From positions 1,860,001 to 1,924,000 of the forward strand of contig NZ_CP108006.1 in assembly GCF_036127095.1 (NCBI RefSeq): a DNA stretch of 64,000 nucleotides, read 5' to 3'. The notes below the pieces were generated by a model. It saw only the letters and a list, made by a program, of their open reading frames with translations. It was not told the DNA's origin and searched no databases. The position numbers were made by a program, and so were the translations under genes. Source of the DNA: Streptomyces sp. NBC_00335. GTDB lineage: Bacteria > Actinomycetota > Actinomycetes > Streptomycetales > Streptomycetaceae. Below are positions 55,581 through 63,739 of the stretch, in pieces. Within the stretch, counting starts at the first letter, position 1. Each line of letters opens with the position of its first letter.

Positions 55581-56129
55581 CGCTTCCGTCCTCCTAGTTC
55601 CTCTGACGCGGAGCGTGTCCCGCACCACGACTGCCCTGCGGGGCCAAGTCCCCTACCCGCCCTTCCACCGTTCCCCGGGCGCTGCCCGGACCCGCGCCTC
55701 AAACGCCGGCGAGGCTGGGAATGCCCCCGGGCTCCGCCCCGACCCGGTCCTCAAACGCCGGACGGCTGAAAAGACCCAACCCCCGGGCGACTGAAAGGGT
55801 CCCAGGGACTCCGCGCCCCAACCACCGGCGGGGCCGAAGGGCCTGGGCTCCCCCCGTTCGGGGCTGATGGCGGCCCGGGGCGGGGACGGGGGCGGGGTGG
55901 GGTGTCGGCCTGGACGTAAAGCGTGATTTGTGGCGCTGGTACACCCCACACCCTGTCGGAGTTGAGGAGGGGGCGCCTAAATCATGCAGTCCAGGCCGAC
56001 ACCCCACCCCGACCCCGGCACCGACCCACCCGACGCAGCCAAGCAGACCCCGACCACACCCCAGCCCCGCCGGCGTTTGAGGCGCAGGGGCCCGGGGACC
56101 GGTCCCCGGCAACGGCGCCGCACCCACAG
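55581..56129. other. 549-bp intergenic region rich in dispersed and inverted repeats
   Basis: No gene is evident. Copies of a common Streptomyces intergenic motif built around TCAAACGCCGGCGAGGCTG occur near 55700 and 55750, with an inverted relative CCCCGCCGGCGTTTGAGGCG near 56070. A long inverted repeat lies between them. The composition is C-rich on the plus strand. Confidence 0.6.
55893..56011. repeat. 23-bp perfect inverted repeat with extended flanks
   Basis: Bases 55893-55915 (starting CGGGGTGGGG and ending GGCCTGGAC) are the exact reverse complement of 55989-56011. Partial pairing continues inward (TGATTT with AAATCA). About 73 bp separate the arms. No transposase gene lies inside. 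It may be a miniature element or a large hairpin that insulates the two flanking units. Confidence 0.85.
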
Positions 56130-57281
56130 TCATCGCGGGGACTCCGCAAAGCGGGCCGGCGCAAAAGGACCGGGATCCAGAGCAGGCATCGCAGAAGTCA
56201 GCGCCGCCGCGATCAGCACCCCCGTCCCCGGCGCAAGCCCAATACCCGCCCCCTCGTGCCCACACGCATGGAACAGCCCCGGCACCCGCGGATCCGCACC
56301 GATCGCCGGAAGATGATCCGGCAGGTACGGCCGGAAGCCGTGATAGGTCCGCAGGACCTTCACGTCCGCCAGGACCGGAAAGAGCGCGGCCGCCTGCGCC
56401 GCGAGCCTCCGCAGCGCCTCCGTGGACAGCGAGCGGTCGAACCCGACCCGCTCCCGCGTGGCGCCGATCAGGACCGGCCCCGCCGGGGTCCCCTCGACCA
56501 CGGCGGAGGACTGCAGCGACGCCGACCCGCTCGCGACGTCCGCGATGTAGTCCGCCGCGTAGACCTTGTGCCGCACCACCCTGGGCAGCGGCTCCGTCAC
56601 CAGGACGAACCCCCGCCGGGGCAGCACCGGAAGCTCGACTCCGGCCAGCGCCGCCACCGCCCCGCCCCAGGTGCCGGCCGCGTTCAGCACCGCCGGGGCC
56701 AAGAGGTCGCGGCGAGCCGTACGGACGCCACGCAGCTCGCCCGAAGGACCACGGAGCAGCTCCGTGACCTCCTCCCCCAGGTGCACCTCCACACCCCGCG
56801 CCGCCGCCAGCAGCCGCGCCGCCGCCTGGGCCGGCTGGACCTGGGCGTCCTGCGGGTAGAGGAAGCCACCCGCCAGGCCCGGGGCGAGGTGGGGCTCCAG
56901 TTCGCGCAGCTCCCCCGGTCCCACCTCGACCGCGTCGACCCCGGCCGCGCGCTGGCCGTCCGCGAAGCCCCGCAGGGCCTTCACGGTGGCCTCGTCGGCC
57001 GCGACGACCAGGCCGCCCTTGGCCTCGTACTCGATCTCCTCCGGGAGTTCGAGCGCGAGCTCGCGCCAGAGCCGCGCCGACAGCAGCGCGAGGTCCAGCT
57101 CGGGGCCGGCCTCCTTGTCGGAGACGAGCAGGTTGCCTTCGCCGGCGCCGGTGGTGCCGCCGGCGACCGGGCCGCGGTCGACGACGGCCACGCGGAGTCC
57201 GGCACGCGCCGCGTAGTACGCGCACGCGGCTCCGACGACGCCGGCGCCGATGATCACGAGGTCCGGGGAGTGTCTGGGCAC
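56130..57281 (-). CDS. FAD-dependent oxidase subunit (HcnC/DAO-like) of D-hydroxyproline dehydrogenase
   Basis: A 383-residue DAO-family flavoprotein: LVIIGAGVVGAACAYYAARA at the N-terminus, GGTTGAGEGNLLVS, and the C-terminal FHACGHEGAGIGLAPGTGVL that contacts FAD. Such proteins form the substrate-oxidising beta subunit with HcnA- and HcnB-like partners, whose genes follow on the same strand. It should oxidise cis-4-hydroxy-D-proline. The start is a GTG at 57281 only 4 bp from an operator of the island and without a ribosome binding site, so its mRNA may be leaderless. D-amino-acid or sarcosine oxidase activity is the alternative. Confidence 0.85.
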   Translation of the reverse strand: MPRHSPDLVIIGAGVVGAACAYYAARAGLRVAVVDRGPVAGGTTGAGEGNLLVSDKEAGPELDLALLSARLWRELALELPEEIEYEAKGGLVVAADEATVKALRGFADGQRAAGVDAVEVGPGELRELEPHLAPGLAGGFLYPQDAQVQPAQAAARLLAAARGVEVHLGEEVTELLRGPSGELRGVRTARRDLLAPAVLNAAGTWGGAVAALAGVELPVLPRRGFVLVTEPLPRVVRHKVYAADYIADVASGSASLQSSAVVEGTPAGPVLIGATRERVGFDRSLSTEALRRLAAQAAALFPVLADVKVLRTYHGFRPYLPDHLPAIGADPRVPGLFHACGHEGAGIGLAPGTGVLIAAALTSAMPALDPGPFAPARFAESPR

Positions 57282-57285
57282 GGCA

Positions 57286-57302
57286 GTAATATGTCACATA
57301 TC
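57286..57302. promoter_or_regulatory. Operator D: site before the HcnC-like gene
   Basis: GTAATATGTCACATATC contains the perfect palindrome ATATGTCACATAT (57289-57301). It ends 4 bp before the GTG start, so a bound regulator would cover the transcription or translation start. It is the most symmetric of the six sites. Confidence 0.65.
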
Positions 57303-57329
57303 TCTAGGGGTGGACAGAGGTGGCCGAGG

Positions 57330-59771
57330 TCAGCCGCGCAGCGGCCCTTCGCAGCTGTAACTCGACGTACCCGCGACCCGGTTGGTCCAGACGTCCAGTA
57401 CGCCGAAGGAGCAGTTCATGTCGGCCAGATTGTTAGAGGCCGCGCCCGCCCGGTCCAGGATGAAGTAGTCGACCGTCTCGGACATGTCCTTGAAGTTCTG
57501 GTCCTCGCTGCGCCAGTCCTTCAGGTTCGCGGTGATCCTGCCGGTACAGGTGAACCGGCGCTTGCCCGGCTCGCCGTTCTCCACGCAGTCCGGGGTGCTG
57601 TACGTGGCCGTCGCGAAGGCGGACTTCACGTCCGCGAGCGCCGCGTCGCGCAGCTGCGCGTTCGGGGTGAACGAAGTGTTCGGCACGAACAGCTGGTCGA
57701 CCTTGGCTATCTGGGCGTCCAGGAACCGGTCGTAGCCGCTCTGGACGGCCGCGTCCCGGCCCATCCGGCTCCGCCAGGCGTCGAAGCCCGCCGGGTCGTC
57801 GGCCCGCAGGTACCCGTACATCTCCCGCAGCTTCGAGGGCTGCTCGGTCCACAGGAACTCGAAGAAGGCGCCCGAGTACCCGTAGAAGCGGAAGCCGTCG
57901 TTGGCGTAGGTGGCGTGCAGGAGCTGGTCCACCGACATGCGCGGGCCGCCGCCCGCCGTGTCGTTGATGATGCTCTTGATCAGCGACTTGCGTACGGCGA
58001 TGCCGTTGTCGCGGGTCGCGCCGTCGAAGAACTCGGCGGTGCCCTCGTCCATGGCGGTCGTACGGTCGCCCTGGTACCAGGCGCCCTGGCCGAAGGTGCC
58101 GGGGACGGCGAAGCGGCCGTTGAGGTAATGCGTGTACTCGTGGCGGAAGAGCTCTTCCAGGGTGAGCTGGGAGTCCTGCGGGACGCGGCGCTGGTAGGTG
58201 TAGAAGGTGGCGCCGTTCTCGATGTAGATGCCGCCGTTGTTGGTGCCGTAGCCGGTGAGGACCGGGTGGTAGTTCACGTAGTCGGCGCGCGAGGCGTAGA
58301 GCACGATGTTCAGGGTGGTGTTGGCGTCCCCGGCGATCGGCTGGTCGGTGCCCACGACCCGGTGGTACTGGGTCTTGACCTGCTTGCTCGCGTAGTAGAG
58401 CTGGTCGACGGTGGCCCGGTCGAGGGCGGTGCGGACCTTGATGGCGCCGTTGTCGTACGTGTAGGTGTTCGGGAAGAGCTCCCGCTCGATGTCCTCCTTG
58501 CACACCCCGTACGGCTTGCAGGCCTGGTAGAAGTTGAGCCAGGAGACGGCCTTCGCCCACGGCTCGCTGCCGTCGCCGAAGGCGGCCCTGGCCGGGGCCA
58601 GGAGCGCGCCGAGGTCGGCGGTGACGGCGTCCTTCAGCCCCGCGATCTGGCCGAAGCGGCCGAACTCGGCGATGGCGTCGCGCGCCACCCAGGCGTTCGC
58701 GGTGCCCTTGAGGTGGGCGTACGTCGCGAAGTTCTTGAAGCCGGCGCGGTACGGGGCGTCGGCGGCGGCCGCCGCGTGGAACGCGGTGTCGTTGTTGTAC
58801 ACGCCGAGGTAGTTGACGGAGAGGGCGGCGAGCGCCGCGCCCGCCCAGGCGGTGTCCAGATGCGTCGCCGTGTGCGACGGGTCCATGGTGGCCAGGACGT
58901 TCCCGATCAGGCCGAGCTGGTGGTGGCGCAGGCCGGGGGCGCTGCCGGCGTAGAGGGCCTCGCGCAGGGTGCGGGCGTTGGATGCGGTGGCGTCGAAGGT
59001 GCGGGCGGCGCCCGCGAAGGCGGCGATGGCCCGGCGCATGGCGTCGACGGTCGGGGCGTCGGTGACGTCGATCTCGGTGCGGGAGTGGTCGTGGTAGGCC
59101 ACGGCGTGCAGGTAGGTGAACATCTCCTCCAGATGGGAGGAGTTCAGGCCGTCGTGGGAGGCGGCCAGGCCGGATATCCGGCGGGAGACGGCCTGTACGT
59201 GGGCGTCCGACATGACCGGGGCCAGGCGGGCGTCCCAGGTCCAGATGAGGCCCGAGAGACAGCCGCCCTTGGCCGCGGTGACGGCCGGGTCCGCGAGGAA
59301 GTCGGCGAACTGCTCCGGGGTGAGCCCGGTGATCCCGTCGAGGGTGCAGGGGACGCCCGCGGCGGTGCCCCGGGCGGCGGGGGCGGCGAGCCTGCCGCTC
59401 TTCGCGGCGGGCGAAGGGGCGGCGGCCGACGCGGGGGCGGCGCCCGCCTCGGCGACCGCGCCGGGTACCTTGCCGTCGGCGACGGCCCGGCCGCCGCCCG
59501 GGACTTCGCCGCCGGGGGCCGGTGCGGGCGCGGGGGCCGCCGGCCGCGCGTCGGCGAGGTGCTCGACCTCGTCGAACGGGTTCGCCCCCGCCTCGGCGCC
59601 CGCGGCTCCCGCGGCGCCACCGGCGAAGGCACCCGGCGCGGTGACACCCGCGGCGTCGGCGCGGGCGCCGGTCTCGGCGGCCAGGGTCACGGCCTGGCCG
59701 GCAGTGGCGAGGAGGGTGACCGCGACGGCGGCGGAGAGGAGGGACGTGCGCACGACTCTGTGCTGGGACAC
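57330..59771 (-). CDS. Secreted M9 family collagenase
   Basis: The 813-residue protein has a signal peptide (about 32 residues), an Ala/Pro-rich spacer to about residue 135, the collagenase activator domain (CTLDGITGLTPEQFADFLAD onward) and the gluzincin peptidase domain. The zinc site is HEYTHYLNGRF with His544, Glu545 and His548; the third ligand is the Glu in MDEGTAEFFDGA. The chain ends soon after the catalytic part with no PKD or collagen-binding modules. The GTG at 59771 follows AGGAG at 6 nt and is better than the TTG one codon earlier. It cuts native collagen outside the cell; the island operator in the divergent gap suggests induction with hydroxyproline use. Confidence 0.94.
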   Translation of the reverse strand: MSQHRVVRTSLLSAAVAVTLLATAGQAVTLAAETGARADAAGVTAPGAFAGGAAGAAGAEAGANPFDEVEHLADARPAAPAPAPAPGGEVPGGGRAVADGKVPGAVAEAGAAPASAAAPSPAAKSGRLAAPAARGTAAGVPCTLDGITGLTPEQFADFLADPAVTAAKGGCLSGLIWTWDARLAPVMSDAHVQAVSRRISGLAASHDGLNSSHLEEMFTYLHAVAYHDHSRTEIDVTDAPTVDAMRRAIAAFAGAARTFDATASNARTLREALYAGSAPGLRHHQLGLIGNVLATMDPSHTATHLDTAWAGAALAALSVNYLGVYNNDTAFHAAAAADAPYRAGFKNFATYAHLKGTANAWVARDAIAEFGRFGQIAGLKDAVTADLGALLAPARAAFGDGSEPWAKAVSWLNFYQACKPYGVCKEDIERELFPNTYTYDNGAIKVRTALDRATVDQLYYASKQVKTQYHRVVGTDQPIAGDANTTLNIVLYASRADYVNYHPVLTGYGTNNGGIYIENGATFYTYQRRVPQDSQLTLEELFRHEYTHYLNGRFAVPGTFGQGAWYQGDRTTAMDEGTAEFFDGATRDNGIAVRKSLIKSIINDTAGGGPRMSVDQLLHATYANDGFRFYGYSGAFFEFLWTEQPSKLREMYGYLRADDPAGFDAWRSRMGRDAAVQSGYDRFLDAQIAKVDQLFVPNTSFTPNAQLRDAALADVKSAFATATYSTPDCVENGEPGKRRFTCTGRITANLKDWRSEDQNFKDMSETVDYFILDRAGAASNNLADMNCSFGVLDVWTNRVAGTSSYSCEGPLRG

Positions 59772-59878
59772 CAAGGACTCCTGGCTGGGAGGGGCGGTGA
59801 GGGGAAAGTGCGGAACTGCCCTGCTTCGCGCGGTGTTTGGCGGGGATTAACGGCGACCAACACAGCGCGGTGTGAGCT

Positions 59879-59910
59879 GTAACATAGTAATGTGAAATTG
59901 CACTGACAAG
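59879..59910. promoter_or_regulatory. Operator B: conserved block between collagenase and Xaa-Pro peptidase genes
   Basis: This 32-bp block matches that before the peptide ABC operon at 31 of 32 positions. The core on the minus strand is GTGCAATTTCACATTAC (59887-59903 on the plus strand). It lies in the divergent gap and could serve both genes. Confidence 0.7.
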
Positions 59911-59952
59911 ACCTGTGCGCCCACCAGTTCGCATCTTCTTGAGGGAGCCCCT

Positions 59953-61344
59953 GTGCCCGACACCCCCTCCCGCCCCACCACCGGGCTCAACATCGGCAGT
60001 CACGACCTGCCGGTATCAGCCGAGTTGTCCCGCTTCATGGCGTCGGACTGGGCGGCCTCCCCGCTACCGGACGCCGCACGCGTCCCCGCGTACGCCGTCA
60101 CCCCGGCCCGCCGCGCGCGCCTCTCCGCCCGCTTCCCCGGCGAACGGCTGATCATCCCCGCGGGTGAGCTGAAGGTCCGCAGCCACGACTGCGACTACCG
60201 GTTCCGCCCGCACAGCGCGTACGCCTGGCTGACCGGGCTCACCGGCGAGGACCAGGTCGGCCACGTCCTGGTCCTGGAGCCGGCCGGCCCGCACGGGCAC
60301 GAGGCCGTCCTGTACCTGCGCCCGCGCTCACCGCGCACCGGCGGCAACGAGGAGTTCTACCGCGACCGCCGCTACGGGGAGTTCTGGGTCGGCCGCCGCC
60401 CCGACCTCGCGGAGGCGGAGCGCCTCTGCGGCATCCGCTGCGCCCACCTGGACGCGCTCGGCTCACCGACGGGGCGCAACGCCGCCGCCGACCCGGAACT
60501 GGCCACCGCCCTCTCCGAACTGCGCCTGGTCAAGGACGCCTGGGAGGTGGCCGAGCTGCAGCTCGCCGTCGACCACACCACCGCCGGGTTCGAGGACGTC
60601 GTACGGGACCTCCCGCGCGCCCTGGCCCACCCGCGCGGCGAGCGGTGGATCGAGGGGGTCTTCAACCGCCGCGCCCGGGCCGAGGGCAACGGCACCGGCT
60701 ACGAGACGATCGCCGCGTCGGGCGCGCACGCCTGCGTGCTCCACTGGATCCGCAACGACGGCCGGCTGAACGCGAGCGACCTGCTCCTGATGGACGCGGG
60801 CGTGGAGACCGACGGCCTCTACACGGCGGACGTCACCCGCACCCTCCCGCTGTCGGGCCGGTTCTCCCCCGTCCAGCGCCAGGTGTACGAGCTGGTCCTG
60901 GCCGCGCAGGACGCGGGCATGGCGGCGCTGCGGCCGGGCGCGAGCTTCCGCGACTTCCACCGGGCCGGCATGCGCGTGATCGCGGAGGGGCTCGCCGAGT
61001 GGGGGGTGCTCAAGCACGCCGAGGGCGATCTGCACCGGCGCTACACCCTGTGCAGCAGCGGGCACATGCTCGGGCTCGACGTGCACGACTGCGCGCAGGC
61101 GCGCGCGGACACGTACCTGGACGGGGTCCTGGAAGAGGGCCAGGTCCTCACGGTGGAGCCCGGGCTCTACCTCCAGCCCGACGACGAGACCCTCCCGCCG
61201 GAGCTGCGCGGCATAGGCGTCCGCATCGAGGACGACCTGGTGATCACGGCCGAAGGCGCCCGGCTGATGTCGGGCGCCCTGCCGCGCACGGTGGCGGGCA
61301 TCGAGGAATGGATGGGGAACCTGCTGGAGGACGGCGGCCGGTAG
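59953..61344 (+). CDS. Xaa-Pro aminopeptidase (M24B, PepP type)
   Basis: The 463-residue metallopeptidase has an N-terminal creatinase-like domain and the C-terminal pita-bread fold. Metal ligands are in LLLMDAGVETDGLYTADVTR (two Asp), HMLGLDVHD (His), LTVEPGLYL (Glu) and GVRIEDDLVI (Glu). GETIAASGAHACVLH-type sequence (YETIAASGAHACVLHWIRND) lies near 255. It removes the N-terminal residue of peptides with proline in second place, an obvious need in collagen digestion. The start is a GTG at 59953 with GAGGGAG 5 nt upstream. No signal peptide is seen, so it acts on imported peptides. Confidence 0.94.
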   Translation: MPDTPSRPTTGLNIGSHDLPVSAELSRFMASDWAASPLPDAARVPAYAVTPARRARLSARFPGERLIIPAGELKVRSHDCDYRFRPHSAYAWLTGLTGEDQVGHVLVLEPAGPHGHEAVLYLRPRSPRTGGNEEFYRDRRYGEFWVGRRPDLAEAERLCGIRCAHLDALGSPTGRNAAADPELATALSELRLVKDAWEVAELQLAVDHTTAGFEDVVRDLPRALAHPRGERWIEGVFNRRARAEGNGTGYETIAASGAHACVLHWIRNDGRLNASDLLLMDAGVETDGLYTADVTRTLPLSGRFSPVQRQVYELVLAAQDAGMAALRPGASFRDFHRAGMRVIAEGLAEWGVLKHAEGDLHRRYTLCSSGHMLGLDVHDCAQARADTYLDGVLEEGQVLTVEPGLYLQPDDETLPPELRGIGVRIEDDLVITAEGARLMSGALPRTVAGIEEWMGNLLEDGGR

Positions 61345-61442
61345 CGGGCCGTGGAGCGGGGCGGGCCCCGGCGCGGTCCACCGCGCCCGGGCCTCGCGCC
61401 CCGCTGCGCCCGGTCCCGGCAGGCCCGGGTCCGGGCGGTCAG

Positions 61443-61859
61443 TCAGTCGTTCCAGTTGTTCCCGTTGCGGTAGCCGCCGTCGTTCCGGCCGCCGTCGCCG
61501 TCACGCCAGTTGTTGCCGTTGTCGTGGTTCCAGTTGCCGTTGTCGTGGTTCCAACTGTCGTTGTCGTTCCAGTTGTCGTGGTGGTTCCAGTTGTCGTTGT
61601 TCCAGCTGTCGTTGTCCCAGTTGCTGTGCCAGCTGTTGTTGTCCCAGTCGTTGTCGTCCCAGCACCAGCTGGGGCGGTCCCCGCGCGAGGTGTCGCAGCA
61701 GTAGCGCCACCAGTCGTCCGCGCGCCAGTCGCTGCCACGCCAGTCGGAACACCGATACGTCTGCGGAAGACTCGTGGCAAAGGCACTGCTGACGGGCATC
61801 AGGCCGAGCGTGATCCCGGCGGCCCCTGCCACGGCGGCCGCAACGAACCCACGGCGCAT
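61443..61859 (-). CDS. Small secreted Asn/Asp/Trp-rich repeat protein
   Basis: I do not recognise the family. The 138-residue protein has a signal peptide (MRRGFVAAAVAGAAGITLGL, cleavage near SSAFA), a short Cys-containing segment (YRCSDWRGSDW, YCCDTS, SWCWDD) and then about 75 residues made almost only of Asn, Asp, Trp and His in units such as NWNHDNGNWN and DNDSWNHDNG. The ATG at 61859 is 8 nt after GGAGGTG; an ATG two codons earlier is too close. Acidic, aromatic low-complexity tails of this kind could bind metal or form surface aggregates, but no function can be claimed. Confidence 0.75.
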   Translation of the reverse strand: MRRGFVAAAVAGAAGITLGLMPVSSAFATSLPQTYRCSDWRGSDWRADDWWRYCCDTSRGDRPSWCWDDNDWDNNSWHSNWDNDSWNNDNWNHHDNWNDNDSWNHDNGNWNHDNGNNWRDGDGGRNDGGYRNGNNWND

Positions 61860-61979
61860 AGTCATACACCTCCGAGAATGAAGGGTTGATTGGTCCGGAT
61901 TACTCCGTTATGAGCCAATTCCACCCTCCCCCCTCCCCTGGCCACTGTCAAAAGCACCCGCTCCCACCAGCGAAAAGGC

Positions 61980-62378
61980 CTACGGGAGCACCGCGAGCCC
62001 GTCCAGCTCGACCAGCGCCTCCTCGTCCCACAGCCGGACCACGCCGATGACCGCCATCGCCGGATACTCCCGGCCCGCCAACCGGCGCCAGATCCGGCCG
62101 AGTTCGTGAGCGCGGGCCCGGTAGTCCGCCACGTCCACGGCGTAGACGGTCACCCGCGCCAGCTCGGCCGGCGAGCCGCCCGCCCCCTCCAGCGCCGCCA
62201 GCAGGTTCGCCAGCGCCCGCTCGAACTGGTCCGGCAGCGTCTCCCCCACCACCTTCCCCGCCCCGTCGAGGGCCGTCTGCCCGGCCAGGTACACCAGCCG
62301 GCTCCCGCTCGCGACGACGGCGTGCGAGAAGCCCGTCGCCGGGGACAGCTCCTCCGGGTTGATCCGCTCCAGGCTCAT
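61980..62378 (-). CDS. RidA family protein (YjgF/YER057c/UK114)
   Basis: The 132-residue protein has the RidA core: NPEELSPATGFSHAVVASGS, VYLAGQTALDGAGKVVGETL, DQFERALANLLAALEGAGGS and the C-terminal RLWDEEALVELDGLAVLP with the Glu of the active site cleft, but an Arg segment differs from true RidA. RidA proteins hydrolyse reactive enamines and imines. The ATG at 62378 overlaps the stop of the acyl-CoA dehydrogenase gene (ATGA), so the two are one unit. It may be one of the Rid subfamilies without deaminase activity. Confidence 0.88.
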   Translation of the reverse strand: MSLERINPEELSPATGFSHAVVASGSRLVYLAGQTALDGAGKVVGETLPDQFERALANLLAALEGAGGSPAELARVTVYAVDVADYRARAHELGRIWRRLAGREYPAMAVIGVVRLWDEEALVELDGLAVLP

Positions 62379-63577
62379 GCTCCTTCCCCCGCCTTCGGCA
62401 TCTCCTGCGTCTCCTGCATCTCCCGCGCCTCCCGGTAGAGCTCCTTGGCGATGATCGTGCGCTGCACCTCGCTCGCCCCCTCGTAGATCCTCGGCGCCCG
62501 CACCTCCCGGTACAGGTGTTCCAGCAGGTGGCCCCGGCGCAGGGCGGCCGCCCCGTGCAGCTGTACCGCGTGGTCGACGACGTACTGGGCGGTCTCGGTG
62601 GCCAGCAGCTTCGCCATGGCCGCCCGCCTCGGCACCTGCGGGGAGCGCGCGTCCGCGTCGTAGGCCTCCGCCGCCGCGTACACGAGGAGCCGGGCCGCCT
62701 CGGTCCGGGTGGCCATCTCGGCCACCCGGTGCGCCACGGCCTGCAGGTCGCCCAGTACCCCGCCGAAGGCGGTACGGGCCGCCGTGTGCGCCACCGTCGC
62801 GTCCAGGGCGGCCCTGGCCATCCCGACGGCGAAGGCGCCCACGCTGGGGCGGAAGAGGTTCAGGGTGTCCATGGCCACCTTGAACCCCCGGCCCGGCTCC
62901 CCCAGCAGGTCGGCCGGGCCCACCGGGACCCCGTCGAAGGCGAGCGCGCCGATCGGGTGCGGGGAGAGCATGTCGAGGGGCTCCCCCGAGAGCCCCGGCC
63001 GGTCCGCCGGGACCAGGAAGGCGCTGACCCCCTTGGCCCCCGGGCCCTCGCCGGTGCGGGCGAAGACGGTGTAGAAATCGGCCTCGGGCGCGTTGGAGAT
63101 CCAGCACTTCTCCCCGCTGAGCCGCCAGCCCCGGCCACCGCCCGCGCCCTCGGGCACCGCTCCGGGCACCGCTTCGAGCGCCAGCGCCCCCGCGTCCGAC
63201 CCGGCCCCCGGCTCGCTCAGCGCGAAGGCCGCCACCGTGCGCCCGGCCCGCACCCCGGGCAGCCAGCGCTCGCGCTGTGCGTCGCTGCCCGAACGCAGGA
63301 CCGGATAGGCGCCCAGGCCCTGGAGGGCGAGGGCCGTCTCCGCCTCCGTACAGCCGTAGGCGAGGGACTCGCGCAGCAGGCACAGGTCCAGCGCGCCCGA
63401 GGTGAACACCCGCCCCAGCAGCCCCTCTTCGCCGAGTGCGGCGAGCAGCGGCCGGTTGACCCGGCCCGGTTCCCCCTTCTCCGCCAGCGGCCGCAGCCGC
63501 TCCGCCGCCAGTGCGCGCAGTCGCGCGCACCACTCCTCCTGGTCCGTCCCGAGCGCGAATCCCGTGAATCGGGTCAT
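62375..63577 (-). CDS. Acyl-CoA dehydrogenase
   Basis: The 400-residue enzyme has the standard layout: FALSEPGAGSDAGALALEAV, WISNAPEADFYTVFARTG, the FAD/CoA segment and the C-terminal YEGASEVQRTIIAKELYREA with the catalytic Glu in the short- and medium-chain position. It should oxidise an acyl-CoA to the enoyl-CoA. It stands divergent from an acyl-CoA ligase gene and is coupled to a RidA gene. The substrate is unknown; an insert of Gly residues near 140 is a minor oddity. Confidence 0.92.
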   Translation of the reverse strand: MTRFTGFALGTDQEEWCARLRALAAERLRPLAEKGEPGRVNRPLLAALGEEGLLGRVFTSGALDLCLLRESLAYGCTEAETALALQGLGAYPVLRSGSDAQRERWLPGVRAGRTVAAFALSEPGAGSDAGALALEAVPGAVPEGAGGGRGWRLSGEKCWISNAPEADFYTVFARTGEGPGAKGVSAFLVPADRPGLSGEPLDMLSPHPIGALAFDGVPVGPADLLGEPGRGFKVAMDTLNLFRPSVGAFAVGMARAALDATVAHTAARTAFGGVLGDLQAVAHRVAEMATRTEAARLLVYAAAEAYDADARSPQVPRRAAMAKLLATETAQYVVDHAVQLHGAAALRRGHLLEHLYREVRAPRIYEGASEVQRTIIAKELYREAREMQETQEMPKAGEGA

Positions 63578-63739
63578 CCGTATGCCCCAGCCTCTATCGC
63601 GTCCTGTTGACTCCCGTCACCATGACGATACGCTCGTGCTGCGTTCGCACGGCCCGGCTCTTCCACTTCGGTCCACAGTCCATACGCAGGGTCCGGCCCC
63701 CACCCGGGGCGCGGGCCGTCGCAAGGGGGCGAACCCGCC

